A stretch of 5,342 nt of DNA from Streptomyces speibonae (GTDB lineage Bacteria > Actinomycetota > Actinomycetes > Streptomycetales > Streptomycetaceae): positions 1 to 5,342 of the forward strand of contig KL568588.1 in NCBI GenBank assembly GCA_000715605.1, in the 5' to 3' direction. The translations under genes and the position numbers were made by a program. This document shows positions 1 to 4,987 of this stretch, piece by piece; positions within the stretch are counted from its first letter, which is position 1; the number at the start of each line of letters is the position of its first letter. The notes under the pieces are model-generated. The model did not search any database. It had not been told where the DNA came from and was given only the letters and a program-made list of their open reading frames with translations.

Positions 1-1163
1 CACAAGATCACTTCTCAAAGACCCTGGCGGCCCAACTGGCATCACCCGCGGAATTGCCCATCGTCCTGAACCGGTACGCCGAGGCCATGGGCCTGGGGAC
101 AGCAGCGATCTATCTGGTCGACCTCCAGCAAAGGCTGCTGGTGCCGTTTGTCGAGGGCGAGCCGGATCTGGATCTCGGGACGTCCCTGGCGGGATGGACG
201 TACCGCACCAACTCACTCCGAGTGGAGGAAACCCCGTCCGATGAGCTGAACGTTTGGCTGCCCCTGGCCGACGGAGCGGAGCGGCTGGGCGTTCTGAAAT
301 GGACTATGGGCACCCTCGACGGGCTCACATTGCGGCGCTGCCGCACGACGGCGATGCTCCTCGCACTGATCATCACATCCAAGCGCACCTACAGCGACAC
401 CATCGCGCAGCGCATGCGTACCAGGCCGATGCATCTGCACACGGAGATGGTGAGGGCCTTTCTCCCTCCCCGGTCGATCGGCACCGGGCGGGTTGTTTCG
501 ACGGCGGCTCTCGAGCCTGCGTACGAATTGGGCGGCGATGCCTTCGATCACGTATTCACCGAGGACATCCTGCACACCACCATCCTCGACGGCATGGGGC
601 ACGATCTGGCGTCCGGACTGACCACCGCTGTCGCCATGGCGGGCTGCCGTAATGCCCGACGCAGCGGGGCGGGCCTCAACGAACTCGTGGGCACAGTGGA
701 CGATGCGCTGGCGAAGTGGCTTCCGGAGCAGTTCTGCACGGGTGTCTTCACGCAGTTGCACATGCGCACCGGCGTGCTGACATGGTGCAACTGCGGTCAT
801 CCAGCTCCGTTGCTCATCCGTCACCACCGTCTGCTCGACAAGGCATTGGAGCGGTCGGCTGAGCCTCCGCTGGGGCTGCCTGCGCGTCTCGCCGAGACCG
901 ACCGCCAGGTGCACGAGGTCGGCCTCGAACCCGGTGACCGCATACTGCTCTACTCGGACGGCGTCGTGGAGTCACGCAACGAGGCGGGCGAGGAGTTCGG
1001 CCTGGAGCGCTTCACCGACTACATCATCCGGTCGACCGCAGCGGGGCAGAACGCCCCGGAAGTGCTGCGCCTGCTGATCCATGCCATCCTCGATCACCGG
1101 CACAACAAACTCACCGACGACGCCACTATTCTGATGTTCGAGTGGCAGCCCCCTGATCCGTGA
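1..1163 (+). CDS. SpoIIE/PP2C-type serine/threonine phosphatase, 5'-truncated by window edge
   Basis: This is a metal-dependent protein phosphatase of the SpoIIE/RsbU class. Members dephosphorylate Ser/Thr phosphoproteins, classically anti-anti-sigma factors. The frame is open from base 3, so the true start lies left of the window; the TTG at 54 is not a convincing start. Numbering from codon 54 as 1, a GAF-like N-terminal region (about 1-110) precedes a catalytic domain (about 130-365). The domain has all the expected acidic motifs: GGDAFD at 160-165, DGMGHD at 179-184, a CNCGHP loop at 245-250 where the family often has NxGH, YSDG at 300-303 and TDDAT at 354-358. The motif TSKRTYSD (108-115) links the two regions, as in related Streptomyces phosphatases. 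No membrane segment or kinase domain is visible in the part present. The 3' end overlaps the convergent DUF2267 gene by 38 bp. Family call is firm; the substrate is unknown. Confidence 0.93.
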   Translation, partial: QDHFSKTLAAQLASPAELPIVLNRYAEAMGLGTAAIYLVDLQQRLLVPFVEGEPDLDLGTSLAGWTYRTNSLRVEETPSDELNVWLPLADGAERLGVLKWTMGTLDGLTLRRCRTTAMLLALIITSKRTYSDTIAQRMRTRPMHLHTEMVRAFLPPRSIGTGRVVSTAALEPAYELGGDAFDHVFTEDILHTTILDGMGHDLASGLTTAVAMAGCRNARRSGAGLNELVGTVDDALAKWLPEQFCTGVFTQLHMRTGVLTWCNCGHPAPLLIRHHRLLDKALERSAEPPLGLPARLAETDRQVHEVGLEPGDRILLYSDGVVESRNEAGEEFGLERFTDYIIRSTAAGQNAPEVLRLLIHAILDHRHNKLTDDATILMFEWQPPDP

Positions 1164-1614
1164 CCAGCTCCTCCTCCTTCTCCACGTCGGGCATGAGCGC
1201 GCCGAACGAGTCCGGCACCCGGCTTTTGAGGTGCTCCCATTCGCCGGTGCTCACGTGCAGCGCCAGAGTGTGCAGGGTGGTGCGCACCAGCCTCTCGGTG
1301 CCACCCACGACCGCATAGGGGAATTCCTGCCGGACTCGTGCGAGGAACTCGTCATTGTGCATCTTTACGGGCACTTCGGCTGGTTTCCAACCGTCGTAGT
1401 AGATGCCCCTGATGATGGTCGGCAGCTGGGCGCCGAACTGTACGGCCGTATCCACCGGGAGACGGTCCCGGAGCGGGTGCAGCACGGCCCGCAGCGCCGC
1501 GTACGACTGCCTACGCCGTTCCTTGGGCCATCCGAAGGCTTCCTCGATGTCCCTGAGGAGCCGATTGGCCTTGTCCACCATGGTGTCGAACGAGGAGAAA
1601 CCCGTGTCAACCAT
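1126..1614 (-). CDS. DUF2267 domain protein B (162 aa), last gene of the MFS operon
   Basis: This is a DUF2267 protein; I know of no established biochemical role for the family. The product is soluble, with no signal peptide or membrane segment. It holds two copies of a helical unit. Unit 1 is about residues 9-77, ending in the sequence GIYYDGWKP (70-78), which I associate with DUF2267. Unit 2 is about 85-141, with DEFLARVRQ at 88-96. A charged tail follows (KEEEL at 146-150). I chose the ATG at 1614 because AAAGG lies 8 nt upstream of it. A GTG at 1644 is in frame but has no comparable ribosome binding site. The gap to the upstream DUF2267 gene is 34 bp, so cotranscription is likely. The TAG stop lies inside the convergent phosphatase gene, so transcripts of the two overlap antisense. 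Confidence 0.88.
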   Translation of the reverse strand: MVDTGFSSFDTMVDKANRLLRDIEEAFGWPKERRRQSYAALRAVLHPLRDRLPVDTAVQFGAQLPTIIRGIYYDGWKPAEVPVKMHNDEFLARVRQEFPYAVVGGTERLVRTTLHTLALHVSTGEWEHLKSRVPDSFGALMPDVEKEEELVTDQGAATRTSE

Positions 1615-1622
1615 TTCTGTGA

Positions 1623-1627
1623 CCTTT
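1623..1627 (-). promoter_or_regulatory. Ribosome binding site setting the start of DUF2267 protein B
   Basis: On the minus strand AAAGG sits 8 nt before the ATG at 1614-1612. It favours this ATG over the in-frame GTG at 1644, which lies only 4 nt beyond the upstream gene's stop. Confidence 0.6.
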
Positions 1628-1648
1628 CGTTCCAGGTGCCTCACGGCC

Positions 1649-2041
1649 TCAGTCCGCCAGGTCGGCCTTGCCGAACAGGACCGCGTAGCCTGAGGGGAGC
1701 TGGCTGATGATCTGATTCAGTTCTCCGCCGGTGACAGCGTCGGCAACGGTGGTCAGGACAGCGCTGGCGTCCCACTGCGCCGTACGTGGCCGGGCGTTGG
1801 TGCGCTCGGCGACCCGGCGGTAGAACTCTTCGATCCCGAAGCTCTCAGCCTGCGCCGGCCTTGCCCGCAGCAGGACGTCTCCCAACGGGCCGGGCAGCTG
1901 GGATGCGAGATCCTCGACCTCGCCCGGGCTGATCCGTTGGGCCAGCACGTCCAGCACGGCGTTGGTGACGCCTTCGGCTTCGTTCCTGTCCTCGTATTCG
2001 CCTCGCTCACGTACACGGGCCAGGAATGCGTCGTACTTCAT
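1649..2041 (-). CDS. DUF2267 domain protein A (130 aa)
   Basis: This is a DUF2267 protein of unknown function. The N-terminus (MKYDAFLARVRERGEYEDRN) is the part I most associate with the family. It consists almost wholly of two copies of one helical unit: unit 1 about residues 4-57, with GEVEDLASQLP at 40-50, and unit 2 about 70-123, with GELNQIISQLP at 106-116. The matching GE-x(6)-QLP cores (GE at 40/106, QLP at 48/114) show an internal duplication. No signal peptide, membrane segment or cysteine pair is seen, so it should be cytoplasmic. The start is the ATG at 2041, which has AAGGAG 6 nt upstream; the longer GTG reading frame from 2065 would overlap the stop of the MFS gene and lacks support. 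Only 20 bp separate it from the MFS stop codon and 34 bp from DUF2267 protein B, so the three genes should share a transcript. Confidence 0.92.
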   Translation of the reverse strand: MKYDAFLARVRERGEYEDRNEAEGVTNAVLDVLAQRISPGEVEDLASQLPGPLGDVLLRARPAQAESFGIEEFYRRVAERTNARPRTAQWDASAVLTTVADAVTGGELNQIISQLPSGYAVLFGKADLAD

Positions 2042-2047
2042 CGCTGT

Positions 2048-2053
2048 CTCCTT
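2048..2053 (-). promoter_or_regulatory. Ribosome binding site of DUF2267 protein A
   Basis: AAGGAG on the minus strand, 6 nt before the ATG at 2041-2039, within the 20-bp gap after the MFS stop codon. It decides against the in-frame GTG at 2065. Confidence 0.8.
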
Positions 2054-2061
2054 CTGCCCGG

Positions 2062-3993
2062 TCACCGCTGGTCTCGGGGTCCCTCTTGGGTGCTCTCGGG
2101 CCGGTCGGATCCGTCCCCCGGCGCGTACCTGCCGTTCGCAAGGACCTTGACCCGGTGCTCCCGCTCGGACTCACGCAGGGCACGGCGGAAGCGTCCGGGG
2201 CCCCAGGAACGGCCGCGCACGGACTGTTCGAGTTGGTCGCGGCTCGTCGGACCGGATTCCCGGAGCGAGTGGGCTATCTCCTCGACCTCGTTGTCGAGGC
2301 TTTGGTCGGCCATGGCGGACGTACGGCTTGCCGTGCCCGCGGTGCCGGCCATCCCCGGCGAGTACATCCTGCTGCCCGGTCCGGTGCCCGGACGGTAGCG
2401 GCGGGCTCCAGCGCTCTCCCGCTCCCGGCGGCGGGCGGTGCGGTCGTCGATCCGCTGTTTCCGCTCCTCCGCGGCCCGCCGAACGTGCTCGGGCCGGCTT
2501 CGGTCCCGTACGTCCTGGGGCGCGGGCTCGTTGCGCCAGGCTGCGTCGGCTTCCTCAGCGGTGAGCGGCCGGGCGATGTTCTCCAGAGACTGCTGTTCGG
2601 CCCGGACACCGAAGAAGATCTCGGCCAGCCCACCCAACGCCATGGCTGCCGCTCCGACCAGGAATCCGATGGCCACCAGATCCGCGTTGCCACTGTGAAT
2701 CAGATGGCCGAACAGCAGCGGGCCGGTGATTCCGCCCACGGCCGTGCCGATCGCGAAGAACAGTGAGATGGACAAGGCCCGGGTCTCCATGGGGAAGACC
2801 TCGCTCACCGTCAGGTAGGCCGAGCTCGCTCCCGCGGACGCCACGAAGAAGGTCAGCGAGACCAGCAGGAAGAACCACCATGCCGTCAAGGAGCCGCTGA
2901 TCAGCAGGATGGCGAGGAGGGTCGCCACGACTGCCGAGCCCAAGTAGGTGCCCGTGATCATCGGCTTCCTGCCCACGGTGTCGAACAGCCGACCGAGAAG
3001 GAGTGGTCCGAGGAAGTTCGCGATGGCGAAGAGCGTCATGAAGTAGGGGATCGAGCCGGAGCCGATGTCGAAGAAGCCGTTCAGAATCGTGCCCAGGTCG
3101 AAGACGATCGCGTTGTAGAGGAACGCCTGTCCGACGAAGAGCGCCAGACCGAGAACGGCGCGACGCGGGTACCGCCGCAGAGCCGTGCCGGCGATCTCCC
3201 TGAACGGGATGACGTCGCGCTGCCGTACGGTCACCGCCCCGCCCGGTTCCGGCAACTCGCGGCCGGTCTCCTGGTGCACCTCGGCCTCGATCCGGTCGAC
3301 GATGCGTTCCGCCTCGTCTTCACGCCCGTGGATGAACAGCCAGCGTGGGCTCTCCGGCACATGACGGCGTACCAGCATGATGCCCAGGCCCAGGACCCCG
3401 CCCAGGCCGAAGGCCAGCCGCCAGCCGAGGTCGGCTGCCAGCAGACTCTCGTTGAGAAGCAGCACGGCGACCAGGCTGCCGAGCGCCGCACCGACCCAGT
3501 AGCTGCCGTTGATGGCCAGATCCACCTGCCCGCGGTTGCGGGCCGGAATCAGTTCGTCGATGGCCGAGTTGATCGCCGCGTACTCTCCGCCGATGCCCAT
3601 CCCGGTGATGAAGCGGGCGAGATAGAGGTACCAGGCGTCGTGGGCGAACGCTGTCGCGACGGTGGCGAGGATGTAGATGCCGAGCGTGAGCATGAACAGC
3701 TTCTTGCGCCCGTAGCGGTCGGTGAGCCTCCCGAACAGGAGAGCGCCCGCACATGCGCCTGCCACGTAGATGGCTGCGGCAGTCCCTATTTGGGCGCTGG
3801 TCAGGCTGATGCCGCTGCCCGGCTCGGTCATGCGGGCGGCGACTGCCCCTACGATCGTGACTTCGAGTCCGTCCAGAATCCAGACGGTGCCCAGACCGAT
3901 GACGATCCGCCAGTGGAATCGGGACCACGGCAGCCGGTCAAGCCGGGCGGGGACCTTGGTGGTGACGACACCAAGCTCGGCGGTGGTGGTCAT
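2062..3993 (-). CDS. MFS transporter (sugar-porter / metabolite:H+ symporter-like) with winged-helix-like C-terminal extension, 643 aa
   Basis: This is a 12-helix major facilitator carrier of the inner membrane; the substrate cannot be read from the sequence. Helices fall at about residues 30-52, 67-90, 98-117, 121-141, 160-180, 190-208, 278-298, 313-333, 345-366, 371-393, 406-428 and 437-461. Family signatures are an acidic residue in helix 1 (LDGLEVTIVG, 40-49), motif A GRLTDRYGRKK (88-98) with its half-repeat GRLFDTVGRK (334-343), PESPRW after helix 6 (213-218), and EVFPMETRA (398-406). The core ends near 463, the usual MFS length. Beyond it are about 180 hydrophilic residues: an Arg/Glu-rich charged stretch (about 492-532), a Gly/Ala/Ser/Thr linker (536-559), and a helix-helix-helix-hairpin segment (566-625) resembling a winged helix. 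The ATG at 3993 follows GGAGG by 6 nt. First gene of a three-gene operon with two DUF2267 genes. Confidence 0.93.
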   Translation of the reverse strand: MTTTAELGVVTTKVPARLDRLPWSRFHWRIVIGLGTVWILDGLEVTIVGAVAARMTEPGSGISLTSAQIGTAAAIYVAGACAGALLFGRLTDRYGRKKLFMLTLGIYILATVATAFAHDAWYLYLARFITGMGIGGEYAAINSAIDELIPARNRGQVDLAINGSYWVGAALGSLVAVLLLNESLLAADLGWRLAFGLGGVLGLGIMLVRRHVPESPRWLFIHGREDEAERIVDRIEAEVHQETGRELPEPGGAVTVRQRDVIPFREIAGTALRRYPRRAVLGLALFVGQAFLYNAIVFDLGTILNGFFDIGSGSIPYFMTLFAIANFLGPLLLGRLFDTVGRKPMITGTYLGSAVVATLLAILLISGSLTAWWFFLLVSLTFFVASAGASSAYLTVSEVFPMETRALSISLFFAIGTAVGGITGPLLFGHLIHSGNADLVAIGFLVGAAAMALGGLAEIFFGVRAEQQSLENIARPLTAEEADAAWRNEPAPQDVRDRSRPEHVRRAAEERKQRIDDRTARRRERESAGARRYRPGTGPGSRMYSPGMAGTAGTASRTSAMADQSLDNEVEEIAHSLRESGPTSRDQLEQSVRGRSWGPGRFRRALRESEREHRVKVLANGRYAPGDGSDRPESTQEGPRDQR

Positions 3994-3999
3994 GCCATG

Positions 4000-4006
4000 C
4001 CTCCTC
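4000..4006 (-). promoter_or_regulatory. Ribosome binding site of the MFS gene
   Basis: GAGGAGG on the minus strand. Its GGAGG core ends 6 nt before the ATG at 3993-3991. A second ATG at 3998-3996 is out of frame and too close to the Shine-Dalgarno, so the 3993 start is preferred. Confidence 0.8.
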
Positions 4007-4030
4007 GTTCAGCGCCACGGGCTGTTGCCG

Positions 4031-4057
4031 GGAGTGGAGCAGAACAGGCCGGAGTGG
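4031..4057 (+). repeat. Direct repeat GGAGTGG x2, 20 bp centre to centre
   Basis: GGAGTGG occurs at 4031-4037 and again at 4051-4057 inside the divergent promoter region. The spacing is close to two helical turns, as for a tandem operator, but a 7-mer repeat in GC-rich DNA can easily arise by chance. Confidence 0.25.
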
Positions 4058-4068
4058 GCCGGTCCGTC

Positions 4069-4074
4069 TAGGGT
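4069..4074 (+). promoter_or_regulatory. Putative -10 element TAGGGT for the CHCC protein gene
   Basis: TAGGGT fits the TANNNT/TAGRRT type of -10 box used by the main actinomycete sigma factor. Its 3' end is 7 nt before the GTG at 4082, so transcription would begin at or next to the start codon and give a leaderless mRNA. No recognisable -35 lies 16-18 bp upstream. Part of the same bases (AGGG, 4070-4073) could instead act as a weak Shine-Dalgarno 8 nt before the GTG. Confidence 0.4.
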
Positions 4075-4081
4075 GTCTTCT

Positions 4082-4360
4082 GTGCTGCGCTGCCGCCTTC
4101 TCGGACACCGTTATCGCTTTCTCAACGAGGGCGACACGATGGTCTGGCACTGCGCGCGGGAGTGCGGAGCCAAGGGAAGCAAGCGGTATCCCACGCCCCA
4201 GGACGCCGAGCGTTACGCACGGGCATTCGACCGCGAGGATTTGGCGGACCTGGGCCGGCGAGCACCGCTGGGCCTGCTCCCCCTCCGGCTGGTGCGCGCC
4301 TGGCGCCTGCGGCGCCGCAAGCGGGCCGGTGGCGCATCTCCACCGCGTGAGGGCTCCTGA
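4082..4360 (+). CDS. Small CHCC zinc-ribbon-like protein (92 aa), function unknown
   Basis: A small soluble protein with a likely metal site. Counting the GTG at 4082 as residue 1, the ligands would be C4 and H9 in the motif CRLLGH, then C24 and C28 in the segment WHCARECGA (22-30). The spacing C-x4-H then C-x3-C suggests a zinc-ribbon or zinc-finger fold. The middle (YPTPQDAERYARAFDREDLADLG, about 36-58) looks helical, and the tail is strongly basic (RAWRLRRRKR, 72-81), which would suit nucleic-acid or membrane-surface binding. The pattern recalls small actinobacterial proteins sometimes labelled DUF1660-like, but I am not sure of that label. The frame is open further upstream, but the GTG at 4082 fits the conserved-looking N-terminus; a GTG at 4073 is the alternative. 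It is divergent from the MFS operon and ends 50 bp before a strong hairpin. Confidence 0.78.
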   Translation: MLRCRLLGHRYRFLNEGDTMVWHCARECGAKGSKRYPTPQDAERYARAFDREDLADLGRRAPLGLLPLRLVRAWRLRRRKRAGGASPPREGS

Positions 4361-4410
4361 CACAGGACGTCATGCACGACTCACCCCGGATGTCGCGGCC
4401 CGCCGGCCCG

Positions 4411-4444
4411 GCCGCGGTTCCGGACGGGTGTCCGGAACCGCGGC
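4411..4444. terminator. Perfect 15-bp hairpin between convergent genes, likely bidirectional terminator
   Basis: The left arm at 4411-4425 pairs without mismatch with the right arm at 4430-4444 around a 4-nt loop (GGGT). It lies 50 bp after the stop of the plus-strand CHCC gene and 7 bp after the stop of the minus-strand Hsp20 gene, so it could end both transcripts. There is no T tract on either side, which is common for actinomycete hairpin terminators. Confidence 0.85.
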
Positions 4445-4451
4445 GTGCGCG

Positions 4452-4940
4452 TCAGCCGCTGCGTTCGCTCGTCTCGCTGATCTCGACGTGCCGGGGCCTT
4501 GCGACCTCGGCCTTGGGGACGGTGATGGTGAGCACCCCGTCCGACATCTGCGCATTGATCTTGTCCGTGTCGACCTCTCCGGGCAGCCGCAGCCGGTACT
4601 CGAAGGCCCCGGTGCGGCGGGTGCTCCGGCGCAGGACGCCTTTGCGTTCCCTCTCCTTGATCTCTCCGGTGACCACCAGTTCCTGGCCGCTCGCCTCGAC
4701 GTCGATGTCCTTGCTCTTGACGCCGGGGAGCTCGATCTCGACGTGGAAGGCGTCGTCGGACTCCGTGACATCCGCCAGGGGTGTCCACGCGACTGCGGGC
4801 GCCGTACCTCCCACCGTGGATTCGATCAGCCCGCTCATCTCGTTGAGCAGTTGGTCGAACTCCGTCAGCGGATTGCGTGCCCAGCCGAGCGGCCCGGCCG
4901 GCGTTACGGCACCTCGGTGGTGCAGGACGGGAGTGGCCAT
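4452..4940 (-). CDS. Hsp20/alpha-crystallin small heat-shock protein (162 aa)
   Basis: This is an ATP-independent holdase chaperone that binds unfolding proteins in the cytoplasm, usually as large oligomers. A short variable N-terminus (1-50) with FDQLLNEM (28-35) leads into an alpha-crystallin domain (about 52-146). It opens with WTPLADVTE (52-60), has the segment IELPGVKSKDI (69-79), the strand FEYRLRLPG (113-121) and the family signature GVLTITVPK (135-143). The C-terminal V-E-I (152-154) is the expected I/V-x-I/V oligomer anchor. Length is normal. Two ATGs are possible: 4940 has AAGGAGG 8 nt upstream, and 4946 would add two residues with an upstream AAGGAG at 9 nt. The stop of the TrxB-like gene is only 47 bp upstream, so the two are probably cotranscribed. 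No HspR-type or CIRCE-type operator is visible here; it may lie beyond the right edge. Confidence 0.95.
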   Translation of the reverse strand: MATPVLHHRGAVTPAGPLGWARNPLTEFDQLLNEMSGLIESTVGGTAPAVAWTPLADVTESDDAFHVEIELPGVKSKDIDVEASGQELVVTGEIKERERKGVLRRSTRRTGAFEYRLRLPGEVDTDKINAQMSDGVLTITVPKAEVARPRHVEISETSERSG

Positions 4941-4948
4941 TCCCATCG

Positions 4949-4962
4949 CCTCCTTCTCCTTC
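4949..4962 (-). promoter_or_regulatory. Tandem Shine-Dalgarno (AAGGAG twice) before hsp20
   Basis: On the minus strand GAAGGAGAAGGAGG contains two overlapping-length AAGGAG cores. The distal one (4961-4956) is 9 nt from the ATG at 4946; the proximal AAGGAGG (4955-4949) is 8 nt from the ATG at 4940 but only 2 nt from 4946. Each ATG thus has its own well-placed site. Confidence 0.65.
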
Positions 4963-4987
4963 TCGTGATCTCGTCGTCCCCTTGGTG

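Larger units (their letters stand above)
3994..4081. promoter_or_regulatory. Divergent intergenic region between the MFS operon and the CHCC protein gene
   Basis: About 88 bp must hold the 5' signals for both directions. On the minus strand GAGGAGG (4006-4000) is the MFS ribosome binding site, 6 nt before the ATG. On the plus strand TAGGGT (4069-4074) is a good actinomycete -10 element for the small gene. The heptamer GGAGTGG occurs twice (4031-4037 and 4051-4057), 20 bp apart on the same face of the helix. I found no clear TTGAC-type -35 on either strand, no convincing minus-strand -10 and no GGGTAY-type alternative sigma element. Confidence 0.5.

Noticed and set aside
213..914. Long minus-strand open frame (233 codons) antisense to the phosphatase
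   Set aside because: Its translation has no recognisable domain, and the plus strand here encodes all the conserved phosphatase motifs. Long antisense frames are expected in GC-rich DNA.
1615..1644. GTG at 1644 as the start of DUF2267 protein B
   Set aside because: It is only 4 nt from the upstream stop and has no good ribosome binding site, while the ATG at 1614 has AAAGG 8 nt away.
2062..2313. Separate winged-helix protein starting at the internal ATG at 2313
   Set aside because: There is no Shine-Dalgarno before it, and the frame continues without a break from the MFS core through charged and linker segments.
3274..4071. Long plus-strand open frame (265 codons) antisense to the MFS gene
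   Set aside because: The translation is low in hydrophobic residues, has no domain, and mirrors a well-supported transporter.
3994..4081. SigB-type general stress promoter (GGGTAY -10)
   Set aside because: The closest match is GGGTGT at 4071-4076, which lacks the key A; no matching -35 was seen on either strand.
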